The notes beneath the pieces were generated by a model. That model made no database searches. It was not told the origin of the DNA and worked only from the letters and a program-made list of their open reading frames with translations. Positions 54,037 to 63,076 of a DNA stretch of 64,000 nt are shown here, one piece after another. Origin of the DNA: Verrucomicrobia bacterium SCGC AAA164-M04 (GTDB lineage Bacteria > Verrucomicrobiota > Verrucomicrobiae > Verrucomicrobiales > Akkermansiaceae); NCBI GenBank assembly GCA_000383735.1, contig KB912070.1, positions 69,334 to 133,333 of the forward strand. Direction: 5' to 3'. Positions within the stretch are counted from its first letter, which is position 1. Each line of letters starts with the position of its first letter. The position numbers and the translations under genes were made by a program.

Positions 54037-57000
54037 ATGCAAACTAGGATCCCTCCTGAGATTACTAAAGGTCTCACATCTCTCCGTCGTCGGATCAGGT
54101 GGATTCAGCTCGTTCGGGGTTTGCTCAAAACTGCAAGTGTGGTCCTTATGGGTTTGCTTGTTATTGTGGCCCTCGATTTCTTCCTGGCGCCCTTGCCTTC
54201 GTGGGCGCGGGGCACGCTTTTCTTTGGGTGGCTTACTGCGGCAGGGCTCGCTGCGATTCTTTTTATTGCGAAATCATTATTGACCAAGATCTCGCTTGTG
54301 AAGCTTGCGCGGTGGTTGGAGGAGCGTCATCCGGAGGTTCAAGAGAGAATTAGTACTGCCTTAGAGCTTTCTGATCATCCGGAGGGAATTTCGCCCGAGT
54401 TGCTTTTGGAGCTTTCTAATGAAGCGGCTGCTGATATCGGCACGGTTGATCCGAATGAAGAAGTTGCTGGAAGTCGTGTGCAGCGATCTATGTGGTCGGT
54501 TGCAACCTGTTTGGTGGCAATTATTGCTTTGGTGGCGATTTGGCCTCGTGAGATGAGTCGCCTTTTGACTCGTGCAGTTTCGCCATTCACGGAGTTGGGG
54601 AATGCCGGAGCCTTTCGTTTCGATATTAGTCCAGGAGACCTCGAAGTTCTGGAAGGTGATAAGGTTCAGATCGATCTTACCTATACTGGTGATTTGGAGA
54701 AGCCTCTGCAGTTGGTCATTGAAAAAAATGGGAATCTCATATCCGAGACTCTTGAGCCGAGCTCTTCGGATGGCAATTCCCACCGCTACTCGTACCATCT
54801 GCATTCGGCGGAAGCTGGATTTAAATACTCCGCTCTTGTGGCTGGAAATGAAAGCGATCGCTTCGAGGTGAAGGTTTATCGGCTTCCGCGTCTTTTGGAG
54901 CCCACCGTGAATTTGCAGTACCCTCCTTATACCGAGTGGCCAGATCGAGAAGTTTCGTTGGGAACTGGAATTCAGGCCCTGGCTGGAACTGAGGTAACCT
55001 TGAAGGGGCGTTTTGATACTCCGATTGATCGGGGAGAGGTTCTGTTTGATTCAGGCTCGCTGGGTGAAATAGAGCTGGAACCTACGGCGCGCGGAACGAT
55101 TGTGTCTTGGAGGACGATTTTGCAACCGGGACTTGAAGGCGCTGCCTTAATGAAGGTGGAGCATCGTTTGGGCCGCGAGCTTGATGCCGCGCAGTTTCAG
55201 ATCTTAGCTGAGGAAGATTCTGCTCCGGAAGTGGAGATTTTAACTCCGATTCAAAGGGAGTTTCGGGTGAAACCAACCGAACAGGTGGTTCTGGTCTACT
55301 CTGCCGTTGAGCAGATTGGGATCGCCAAGGTCGAAATCGAGCTCGAAGTGAATGGTAAGCCGGTCGAATCGCTTGCTGAACTCCTTCCGGAGCGAATCGA
55401 TGGTGCGAACGGAAAGCTGTGGGAAGGGGAAGCAATGGTTCTACTGGGAAATATTGTGGCAAAGCACAAAGGCGCGCTACAAGTTAAGATGCGTCTAGCG
55501 GTTAGTGATAATCGCCCTGAATGGCTCTCAGGTCCCGGTATAGGCTACTCGGAGTGGCTTGAATTTAAGCTGGATATGAACGCCGAGTCTCTGGTTCGCC
55601 AAGAATTGCGAAATCAGGACAGTGATCTTAAGAAGGCTATTGAGGATGCGATTAAGAAGGTTCGAGAGGCTAAAAATAAGATGCAAATTGCCAAGGGGCA
55701 ACTAGACAAAGAGCAAGTCAGCGAGCGTGCAGAAGAGGTCCTTGCGCAGGCTCGTGAAAAGTTGGAGGACGCGAAAGAAGATCTTACCGAGCTCAGCGAA
55801 CGGATGAAACAGAGCGTGCAGGAACATCGACGTGATGACGTAGAGCAAGCGGTGGCGAAACTCGATGAGGCAAAGAGGTCAGTTGAAAATGCCCCGCTTC
55901 AAGACAATCCCGAAGCTCGGAGATCTGAGGTCGATAATGCCCTTCGCGAAAGCGAGGATGCGATTAATGATCTTCAGCAATTACGTCAGGAGATTCAAAA
56001 GGACCAGCCTAAGACCAATGATTTGGCTAAGCTTCAGGAAATGGCCCAGAAGCAGGAAGAATTGGCGCGGGAGGCTGCTGAGGAAACTCCCGATCAGGAC
56101 TGGGAGAATGAGCAACGCCAGATGCAAGAGAAGATTCGGCAGGAGGTCGCTCAATCACCTGAAGCAAAAGCTGCTGCGATGAAGGCACAGGCAGATCAAG
56201 CAATGGAACTTTCTAATGAGGCTGAAGAGTTGAAGAAGGCTCAGGAAGGGCTTTCAAAGTTGAGCGAACAAGCTGAGCCGGCTCCTCAAAAGATGAATGG
56301 CGATCAGCTAAAGAATGCGCTCATTCAGGAACAGGAAAATGCTCTGACTGAAGCTCGCCAAGAACTTGCCGAGGCACGCCGGGATAACGAGGCTGAGAGA
56401 GCTGGAGATCTGAACAATGCCATCAATGAGGTTCAAGAAACTACTAATAAAGCACGCCAGTCGAAGCTCGAGCAAGCCGCGGAATTAGCAAAAAAGGCTG
56501 CGGATAAGTTGGCAGAAAGTTCTGATCAATCCCCATCTCAAGAAGCATTGAAGGAAAAGCAGGATAAGCTTTCGGAGGCCTTTGATTCGCTAGCTGAAGG
56601 GAAGACCGAGAAAGCCCAAGATGCTTTGGAAGAGATCCAGGAGATGGTTAACCCTCGTGAGATTGCAAAGGCTTTGGCGAAAGAACAACTAGAGGCCGCT
56701 TATGAAGCTCGACAGGAAATGTCAGAGGCTAAGCGTGATAACGAAGATCGTGCTGAAGATTTGGCTAATGCAGCAAAGGAAGCCACCGAAGCAGCTGAGG
56801 AAGCCCAGAAAAATAATCCTGAGCAAGCCGCGCAAGCTGCTCAAAAAGCAGCCGAGGAACTTGCCAAAAACGCTGAAGCTTCGCCCACTCAAGAGGCGTT
56901 GCGAAATAAGCAAGAAAAAGTCGCCGAAGCTCTAGAGGCTCTTTCTAGTGGAGAAGCTGAGAGAGCTGAGGAAATCCTCGAGGAACTTCAGAATTTGCTC

Positions 57001-58761
57001 AACCCGCGTGAAATCGCCGAGGCGCTTGCGAAGGAACAGAGTGGGGCTGCGCAAGAAGCTCGCGAAGAAATGGTTGAGGCAAAAAAGGCTGGGGAAAGCC
57101 GAGCAGAGGACCTCGCAAAAGCTGCCGAAGAAGGGGGTAAGGCCGCTGATGAAGCTCAGAAAAACAATCCTGAAATGGCGGCCGAAGCAGCGATGAATGC
57201 TGCCGAAGAATTATCGAAAGCTACCGAGAAATCAGGTTCACAGAAGTCTCTTCAAAATAAGCAGGAGAAGTTGGCGGAAGCATTCGAAGCTCTTGCGGAA
57301 GGAAATACGGCGGAGGCTCAAGCAACTCTAGAGGAAGTTCAGAGCATTGCTGATCCGGATAATGTTGCGAACGCTCTTGCGGAAGCTCAGAAAGATATTC
57401 TCGAGGGGGCGAAGGACGAATTGAGTGACGCCCAGAATGGTCAGGAGGCTCGTGCTGAGACTCTTCCAAAAGCAGTTGAGCAGGCTCAGGAGGCTTTCAG
57501 TGAAGCAAGGCAGGCTGATGCCAAAGCTGCCGCTGAAGCGGCTCAGAATGCTGCTGAGGAACTGGCTAAGGGTGCTGAATCGTCGCCGTCTCAACAGTCT
57601 CTTCAAAATCAGCAGGAGGCGCTCGCCGAGGCTTTTGAGGAGCTCGCGGAGGGTAACACCAACGAAGCCCTTCAGGCACTCGAGAAATTGCAGTCCGAGC
57701 GTTTGAATGGAGCCCTTGAACAAGCTTTAGCTCGAGAGCAAGAGGCAATCGTCGAAGGAACCCAGCAGGAGTTGAGCGAAGCGCGTGAGATGCAGGAAGC
57801 GCGTGCCAATGATCTGCCAGAAGCATTGGCCCAAGCGGAGAGTGCGTTACAGGAGGCAATCAAAGGGGACCCACAAGCTGCTGCAGAAGCTGCTCAAACA
57901 GCAGCCTCCGAACTTTCTAAAGGTGCTGAGGTTTCCGACTCTCAAAGTTCTTTGCAAGAGCGTCAGGAGGGGATTGCTGAAGCCTTGCAAGATCTTGCGG
58001 AAGGTCGAGCTGGGGAAGCTCTTGCTGCCCTGCAGGAAATGCAAAGCGAGCGGGCTGCTGATTTAGCTCAAGCGATTGATGATGTTGCAGCGGTCGAGGG
58101 TGATCCATTAAGTCAGGCAAGCCAGATGGCAAATCAGGGGGCTCAGAATGCGAGCCAGGCTTCGCAAGCGCAGCAAGATGGGCAGGCCCAGCAAGCTTCT
58201 CAACAGCATCAAAAGGCGGCTCAAAGATTTGCGCAAGCTCAGCAGTCACTTCAAAGCGCTTCGCAACAGTTAGCTCAGAAAGCTTCTCAGGCTGCAGAGC
58301 AAGGTGAGAATCCCAACCAAGCTCCAGCGCCAGGAGATGCAATGGCTGAAGCCTTGCAGCAGAGTTCACAAGCTGCAAATTCCGCGCAATCCGGACAACA
58401 GCAGCAGGCCGCAGCCCAAGCTCAGGCCGCAGCCGAGGCTTTGAAGCAGGCAGCGAGCGAAGCGATGTCCAATATGAAAAAAGGTGGTAAGCCGGGTGAT
58501 CCAGCTCAGGCGAATCAACCTGGAGAGCCTAGTGATCAAGCGGCTCCTCCTAGTGATGAAGCGAAGGAAGGAGTTCGTCAGGCGCAGGCTAATCAAGGTG
58601 TTCCTGCCGAGCTCGCTAAGCTAGGAATCAATGCTGCGGATTGGGAAAAGATCCAAGCTACTCTCAAGACAGATGTCAGTGGATCCCGCCGCGCAGTAAT
58701 ACCTGAAGATTACCGGGGCCTCGTCCAAAACTACTTTGAGCAAGTCTCTAAAAAGAAATGA
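54037..58761 (+). CDS. Giant membrane-anchored coiled-coil protein (DUF4175-like N terminus)
   Basis: The 1574-residue protein begins with a basic segment and two membrane helices (about residues 28-50 and 60-80), then a helical block 'LARWLEERHPEVQERISTAL', as in DUF4175-like proteins. A third membrane segment is near residue 155. Residues about 190-520 are beta-rich Ig-like repeats. From residue 525 to the end it is almost entirely Ala/Glu/Gln coiled coil. Residues about 760-1350 hold five copies of a 117-118-residue unit. The last about 200 residues are Gln/Ala-rich. The pattern matches the large coiled-coil gene that in Planctomycetes and Verrucomicrobia accompanies BatA/MoxR-type clusters; that context lies outside the window. 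A structural cell-envelope role is inferred. Confidence 0.8.
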   Translation: MQTRIPPEITKGLTSLRRRIRWIQLVRGLLKTASVVLMGLLVIVALDFFLAPLPSWARGTLFFGWLTAAGLAAILFIAKSLLTKISLVKLARWLEERHPEVQERISTALELSDHPEGISPELLLELSNEAAADIGTVDPNEEVAGSRVQRSMWSVATCLVAIIALVAIWPREMSRLLTRAVSPFTELGNAGAFRFDISPGDLEVLEGDKVQIDLTYTGDLEKPLQLVIEKNGNLISETLEPSSSDGNSHRYSYHLHSAEAGFKYSALVAGNESDRFEVKVYRLPRLLEPTVNLQYPPYTEWPDREVSLGTGIQALAGTEVTLKGRFDTPIDRGEVLFDSGSLGEIELEPTARGTIVSWRTILQPGLEGAALMKVEHRLGRELDAAQFQILAEEDSAPEVEILTPIQREFRVKPTEQVVLVYSAVEQIGIAKVEIELEVNGKPVESLAELLPERIDGANGKLWEGEAMVLLGNIVAKHKGALQVKMRLAVSDNRPEWLSGPGIGYSEWLEFKLDMNAESLVRQELRNQDSDLKKAIEDAIKKVREAKNKMQIAKGQLDKEQVSERAEEVLAQAREKLEDAKEDLTELSERMKQSVQEHRRDDVEQAVAKLDEAKRSVENAPLQDNPEARRSEVDNALRESEDAINDLQQLRQEIQKDQPKTNDLAKLQEMAQKQEELAREAAEETPDQDWENEQRQMQEKIRQEVAQSPEAKAAAMKAQADQAMELSNEAEELKKAQEGLSKLSEQAEPAPQKMNGDQLKNALIQEQENALTEARQELAEARRDNEAERAGDLNNAINEVQETTNKARQSKLEQAAELAKKAADKLAESSDQSPSQEALKEKQDKLSEAFDSLAEGKTEKAQDALEEIQEMVNPREIAKALAKEQLEAAYEARQEMSEAKRDNEDRAEDLANAAKEATEAAEEAQKNNPEQAAQAAQKAAEELAKNAEASPTQEALRNKQEKVAEALEALSSGEAERAEEILEELQNLLNPREIAEALAKEQSGAAQEAREEMVEAKKAGESRAEDLAKAAEEGGKAADEAQKNNPEMAAEAAMNAAEELSKATEKSGSQKSLQNKQEKLAEAFEALAEGNTAEAQATLEEVQSIADPDNVANALAEAQKDILEGAKDELSDAQNGQEARAETLPKAVEQAQEAFSEARQADAKAAAEAAQNAAEELAKGAESSPSQQSLQNQQEALAEAFEELAEGNTNEALQALEKLQSERLNGALEQALAREQEAIVEGTQQELSEAREMQEARANDLPEALAQAESALQEAIKGDPQAAAEAAQTAASELSKGAEVSDSQSSLQERQEGIAEALQDLAEGRAGEALAALQEMQSERAADLAQAIDDVAAVEGDPLSQASQMANQGAQNASQASQAQQDGQAQQASQQHQKAAQRFAQAQQSLQSASQQLAQKASQAAEQGENPNQAPAPGDAMAEALQQSSQAANSAQSGQQQQAAAQAQAAAEALKQAASEAMSNMKKGGKPGDPAQANQPGEPSDQAAPPSDEAKEGVRQAQANQGVPAELAKLGINAADWEKIQATLKTDVSGSRRAVIPEDYRGLVQNYFEQVSKKK
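56314..58085 (+). repeat. Five tandem 117-118-residue coiled-coil repeats
   Basis: Unit starts near 56314, 56668, 57019, 57370 and 57724. Each holds a KEQ-like opening, then 'AQKNNPE'-type or 'EAAQNAAEELAK' text, then 'SLQNKQEKLAEAFEALAEG' and a closing helix. Protein identity is clear, but third-position differences show that the copies are not recent exact duplicates. Confidence 0.8.
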
Positions 58762-59810
58762 AAAAGCTTTTCTCACTCATCCTAGGAGCCTTCCTCGTTG
58801 TAATCACGTCAGGGCAAGAAGTCGCCCCAACCGTTTTCGCCAATTGGAAGGACAAGGTCGATCCATCGGTTGATCGGGGTCTAAATTATTTGGTCCGCTC
58901 TCAGCTGAATGATGGGAGCTACCCTGGGAGTTACGGGAATTCTTGTGGAATTCCAGCCCTCGCAGGAATGGCTTTTTTATCTCGTGGACATCTGCCTACG
59001 GAAGGTCCTTATGCGGATTCGTTGAATAAGATTATCGATTTCTTGATTGGAAGACAGAATCGGGAGGGACTCTACACTGGGGGGCAATACGGTAGCGGTC
59101 CCATGTATGGGCACAATATTGCCACACTTTTTTTATCCGAAGTTTCTGGGATGGTGGATCCGGATCGCCAAAACAAAATTAATGGAAGTCTCCCTCGCGC
59201 GTTGTCTTTAATTCTACGTGCTCAAGCGGTGCAGAAGTCATCACGTCATAAAGGTGGCTGGCGTTACCATCCCAATTCGCGGGATTCGGATACTTCCTGC
59301 AGTGGTTGGGCTCTGATGGCGCTGCGCTCGGCGAAACTCAATGGGGCTGATGTGCCAGACAAGGCTATCGCAGACGCCGTTGCTTATCTTTATGGAAATT
59401 TTTCGGAAAAGAATGGTCACTTTGGCTATTCTAGCCCGCATAATTCCAAGAATTCTCTTACCGGAATGGGGCTTCTTTGTTTGGAGCTTTGTGGAGAACA
59501 CGGGAAGCCGTCGACGATTAAAGCGGCCGATTACATTCTCGAGAGTTTTCGAGCGCTGGAAGGGGCTCAGTTTGAATTCTATGGAAACTACTACAACGCT
59601 CAGGCCATGTTTCAGCTTGGGGGAAAGTATTGGGAAACTTATGCTGACTGGATGTACGAAACATATCTGAAAAAGCAAAAAGACGATGGTTCATGGTATA
59701 GCCGAGAGGCGGGTCAGGTGTATGGAACCGCGATGATGACGCTTGCTTTTACTGTTCCTTATCGCCAATTGCCGATTTACCAGCGTGACGAGACGGTGGA
59801 TGAAGAGTAA
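58758..59810 (+). CDS. Secreted prenyltransferase/squalene-cyclase-fold protein
   Basis: The 350-residue product has a signal peptide 'MKKLFSLILGAFLVVITSGQ'. The alpha/alpha-toroid repeats are seen as 'LNYLVRSQLNDGSYPGSYGN', 'IIDFLIGRQNREGLYTGGQY', 'KGGWRYHPNSRDSDTSCSGW' and 'YLKKQKDDGSWYSREAGQVY', each with the Q-x-x-x-G-x-W/Y QW-type motif. The catalytic DxDD of true squalene-hopene cyclases is not apparent, so an enzyme role in terpenoid synthesis is unlikely; it is probably a periplasmic binding scaffold. Its start overlaps the coiled-coil stop (ATGA), so the two are translated together. Confidence 0.85.
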   Translation: MKKLFSLILGAFLVVITSGQEVAPTVFANWKDKVDPSVDRGLNYLVRSQLNDGSYPGSYGNSCGIPALAGMAFLSRGHLPTEGPYADSLNKIIDFLIGRQNREGLYTGGQYGSGPMYGHNIATLFLSEVSGMVDPDRQNKINGSLPRALSLILRAQAVQKSSRHKGGWRYHPNSRDSDTSCSGWALMALRSAKLNGADVPDKAIADAVAYLYGNFSEKNGHFGYSSPHNSKNSLTGMGLLCLELCGEHGKPSTIKAADYILESFRALEGAQFEFYGNYYNAQAMFQLGGKYWETYADWMYETYLKKQKDDGSWYSREAGQVYGTAMMTLAFTVPYRQLPIYQRDETVDEE

Positions 59811-59819
59811 CTTCCTCGC

Positions 59820-60401
59820 ATGTCCGAAATTGAGGAGCTTTACGAAGTGCTCGAAGAAGCCCGTGAGGCGGATCAGGTCGCGAGTGCCTGTGTGATCTAT
59901 GAAGAGATTCTCACTCAAGAGGATGCTGAGAATGTTATGTCGACTCTCTTGTATGCAACTGATCTGATTGATTTTGGGAATTTTGCGCAAGCAGAAGCCA
60001 CTTTGCTTCGGGTGACAGATTTGTGTGATGAGGCGGAGTCACAGGAATTGCTCTTTTTTAATCTCGCGACTCTTCACGAAAAAAAAGGGGAATTAAGGGA
60101 CGCTGAAAAGCACTATCGCCTCGCCCACGAGCAAAATACGACACGGGGCGAATTACTCTTGATGGCAGCTAATATGGCCTTTCATCAGGGAGAACCTGCC
60201 AAGGCCGAGTATTTGGTGCGGGAGGGATTAAAATATCAGTGCGCACAAGATGAAGCTTATTCTAGCCTTGGTTTCTACCTAGCCAGTCAGCGACGGTTCC
60301 CCGAGGCGAAGAAAGCATTCCAGAAAGTCTTAAAAATTGATCCGGAAAACGAATACGCTATCGAATGGATCGAAGATCTTAATCCGCTACTCCCGGATTA
60401 A
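59820..60401 (+). CDS. TPR-repeat protein
   Basis: The 193-residue cytoplasmic protein has no signal. Tandem helix pairs with TPR spacing include 'YATDLIDFGNFAQAEATLLR', 'LATLHEKKGELRDAEKHYRL', 'AANMAFHQGEPAKAEYLVRE' and 'LGFYLASQRRFPEAKKAFQK', ending 'VLKIDPENEYAIEWIEDLNP'. It lies ten bases after the toroid gene on the same strand, so it completes a coiled-coil/toroid/TPR operon. It probably serves as an adaptor. Confidence 0.88.
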   Translation: MSEIEELYEVLEEAREADQVASACVIYEEILTQEDAENVMSTLLYATDLIDFGNFAQAEATLLRVTDLCDEAESQELLFFNLATLHEKKGELRDAEKHYRLAHEQNTTRGELLLMAANMAFHQGEPAKAEYLVREGLKYQCAQDEAYSSLGFYLASQRRFPEAKKAFQKVLKIDPENEYAIEWIEDLNPLLPD

Positions 60402-60409
60402 ATTTCAGC

Positions 60410-61312
60410 CTACTTGGCTCTTGGGTGAGCTGAGTTATAGGCTTCGCGAAGGCGTTCCTTAGTCACGTGTGTGTAGATTTGCGTGGTCGAAAGCGAGGCG
60501 TGGCCTAAGAGGGATTGAACTGAACGGAGATCGGCACCATGGTCCAGGAGATGGGTTGCGAAAGAGTGTCTCAACTTATGAGGGGTGACGTTAAATGGAA
60601 TACTCGACTGGGCTAGGTATTTTTTGAGAACCGAATTTACCGAACGAGTAGAGATACGTTTGCGAAGTTTGGAAACGAATAGAGGGCCTTCGTGAATAGC
60701 AGCAACACTTCGGTATTTCTGCATCGCTTTCATGGCATGTGAACCAATGGGGACTAAGCGTTCTTTGGATCCTTTTCCGATGACTCGAACTGATTCGTTG
60801 ATGGAATCGATGTCAATTACATCGAGCGAGGCGAGCTCGGCGAGACGAAGGCCAGTGGAATAAAAGAGCTCTAGGATGGCGGCGTCACGCTCACGCATCC
60901 AAGCTGGCGCCTGACCTTGAAGTTCCGATTTCATCGGAAGTTCAAGAAGTTCTTCGATTTGGGTTAAGGTCAGAACGACAGGTAGAGCTTTGTCAGCTTT
61001 CGGAAGTTCAACCTCGGCGACGGGGCTATTTGGATAGCCGCGACGATGGACGAGGAACTTATAAAAGGAGCGGTAGGCTGCGAAGCGAAGGCGCACTGTG
61101 CTTCGAGCAAGGCCGTCTTTTTGGAGTTGAAAGAGATAGGCGCGAAAGTGGTCAGAGGTAAGATCTCGCCATTTTGAAAAGCGATCGCCCAGCCATGTTT
61201 GGAAAAGTCGGATCGCAAGTGTGTAGTTCTCTAGCGTCTTAGGAGAAGAGTTTTTCTCGGTGGTCATGAATTCGATGAAGGCATCGACTTCGCTGTCAGT
61301 ATGAGGGCTCAC
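60410..61312 (-). CDS. Tyrosine recombinase XerC/XerD
   Basis: The 300-residue enzyme has an N-terminal SAM-like core-binding domain ('IEFMTTEKNSSPKTLENYTL', about residues 12-95) and a C-terminal catalytic domain: Arg in 'YSTGLRLAELASLDV', Lys in 'IGKGSKERLVPIG', H-x-x-R in 'TPHKLRHSFATHLLDHG', His in 'LLGHASLSTTQIYTHV', with the nucleophile Tyr in the same block. The chromosome-dimer resolvases XerC and XerD fit this length. I cannot choose between them, so no symbol is given. It converges with the TPR gene, 8 bases away. Confidence 0.94.
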   Translation of the reverse strand: MSPHTDSEVDAFIEFMTTEKNSSPKTLENYTLAIRLFQTWLGDRFSKWRDLTSDHFRAYLFQLQKDGLARSTVRLRFAAYRSFYKFLVHRRGYPNSPVAEVELPKADKALPVVLTLTQIEELLELPMKSELQGQAPAWMRERDAAILELFYSTGLRLAELASLDVIDIDSINESVRVIGKGSKERLVPIGSHAMKAMQKYRSVAAIHEGPLFVSKLRKRISTRSVNSVLKKYLAQSSIPFNVTPHKLRHSFATHLLDHGADLRSVQSLLGHASLSTTQIYTHVTKERLREAYNSAHPRAK

Positions 61313-61591
61313 CGCAGGAGAATATACAGGATTCTAAATATTCGGGAAACCTAAATTCTAGGACGATAGGGGGAGGAGCGATCAAGCTAGGAAGAATCTT
61401 CTCTAAGAATGCTGTTTTGAAGGTGTTTAGAGAACTGAATCAGCGCTTTTTCTAATGTAATAACCATCACTTCATCAGTTGGCCGATTTTAAATTTAGAA
61501 GATTATTGAAAATCGATAGATCGGGTTCGAAACCTCATCTGCTGAATTGGGGATTGGCAAACTCGAAAATGGCGGCTAAGCGATGTGCTCG

Positions 61592-63022
61592 ATGCCAAAG
61601 GTCTTTATTAAAACCTACGGGTGACAGATGAACGAGCGGGATTCCGAGCAGGTTGCTCAGACGTTTGCCGAGCGTGGTTACACTCTTACCCCCAAAGAAC
61701 AGGATGCTGATGCGATCCTGATCAATACCTGTAGTGTCCGCGATCAAGCGGAGCAAAAAGCTTTGGGGAAAATGGGGATGATGGGGAAATACCGCGAAAG
61801 CCGCGATCATGTGGTCTATGGCTTCATGGGGTGCATGGCACAAAGTCGAGGATCAGAGCTTTTTGAACGGGTGCCTCACCTTGATTTAGTTGTAGGAACG
61901 CAAAAGTATCACCGCGTTTTTGATTATGTGGATAGCATTTTAAATCGTCGCCTCCAGACGCGTATGGACGAGGTTGGGGTGGAAATGGTCACGGGACGAG
62001 TCGAGGATGAAATCATTAAGATTAATCAGGATCGGATTATCTCGGCGAGAATGGTTGATACTGAAGAAGAAGAGGGCAGCCAAAATACAATCAAGGACCA
62101 TATCCCTAGAGAGGGCCAGCAAGCAACTTCCTTCGTCAGTATTATGCAGGGGTGTAATATGCGGTGTTCGTTTTGTATTGTGCCGGATACGCGGGGCAAG
62201 GAAAGAGGAAGACCAATTCCCGATATCGTTAGTGAGGTGAGAGATCTCGTAGGCAAGGGGGTGAAAGAGGTCACTCTGCTCGGGCAAATTGTAAATCTTT
62301 ATGGTCGGACCGAGTTCCCCATAGTGGATGGGAAATCTCCATTTGTGCAACTTCTGGAAGCAGTACACGAAATCGAGGGTCTCGAAAGGATCCGCTTTAC
62401 CAGTCCACATCCTATTGGTTACCGCGATGATTTGGTAGAGGCTTTTACTTATCTGCCGAAGCTCTGTTCACATATTCACTTTCCGATGCAGAGCGGGAGC
62501 GATCGGATTCTCAAAAAGATGCGACGACCTTACAAAAACGAGAAATTTCTTACGATCTGTGAAAAGATGCAGGCTGCACGACCGGATCTCGCAATCACTA
62601 CGGACGTTATTGTGGGGTTTCCTGGCGAGACCGAGGAAGATTTTGAGGAGACGGTAGCGTGCATGAAACGAATTGGTTTTGATAACAGCTTCATTTTCCG
62701 ATACTCGAAGCGTAAAGATACTCCGGCCGCCGAGATGGACGAGCAATTGAGCGATAAGGTGAAGGAGGCGCGCAATCAAATCCTCCTTCGAATTCAGGAG
62801 CAATTGACGACCACGAAAAACGCAAAATTAATTGGGACTGTTCAACAAGTGCTCTGCGAAGGTCCGAGTAAAACGAATAAAAAACGCCTTAGCGGCCGAA
62901 CAAGCCAGAACAAGATTGTAATCTTTGATGGTAACGCTGAAAGAATGGCCGGACAGTTGCTTGATGTGAGGATTGAAGACTCAACTGGCTATACCCTTTA
63001 TGGGACGCCCGAGATTCATTAG
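61592..63022 (+). CDS. miaB: MiaB tRNA methylthiotransferase with probable selenocysteine
   Basis: Read from ATG 61592 through an in-frame TGA at 61622-61624, the product is 476 residues: M-P-K-V-F-I-K-T-Y-G-U-Q-M-N-E-R-D. Homologs have 'KTYGCQMNERDS', so the TGA sits at the first Cys (residue 11, E. coli Cys10). The other auxiliary-cluster Cys are at 47 ('INTCSVRDQAE') and 81 ('GFMGCMAQ'). The radical-SAM C-x-x-x-C-x-x-C is 'GCNMRCSFCIVP' (188, 192, 195), and a C-terminal TRAM domain ends 'TGYTLYGTPEIH'. MiaB adds the 2-methylthio group to i6A37 of tRNA. An alternative start is 61583. Starting at ATG 61628 instead would delete a required cluster ligand. An SECIS-like hairpin lies 25 nt downstream of the TGA. 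Confidence 0.88.
61643..61661 (+). promoter_or_regulatory. Putative bacterial SECIS hairpin of miaB
   Basis: Stem GAGC (61646-61649) pairs with GCUC (61655-61658) around the loop AGGUU. The lower stem continues U-A and C-G past one C-A mismatch. There are 25 nt between the UGA and the loop, inside the 16-37 nt range for bacterial SECIS. The loop resembles E. coli fdhF AGGUCU and shares GAGC-GGU-GCUC with the TlpA-like gene hairpin. Confidence 0.7.
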
Positions 63023-63076
63023 GAAGTGCTGATTTAAGCCTTTACCGTTGGGTAGGGGAACCTAGCTTTGCGGCTC

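Noticed and set aside
61520..61545. Possible tRNA T-arm (GGTTCGAAACC)
   Set aside because: No matching acceptor, D-arm or anticodon arm around it.
25804..61624. UGA reassigned to an ordinary amino acid throughout this genome
   Set aside because: Many genes here end in TGA followed directly by other genes (kdsB, pyrG and sialidase overlaps), so TGA works as a stop.
25804..61624. Both TGA codons as sequencing errors or pseudogene mutations
   Set aside because: Two hits at exactly the functional Cys codons, each followed by the same hairpin top, and no other defects in either frame, make this unlikely, though it cannot be excluded without reads.
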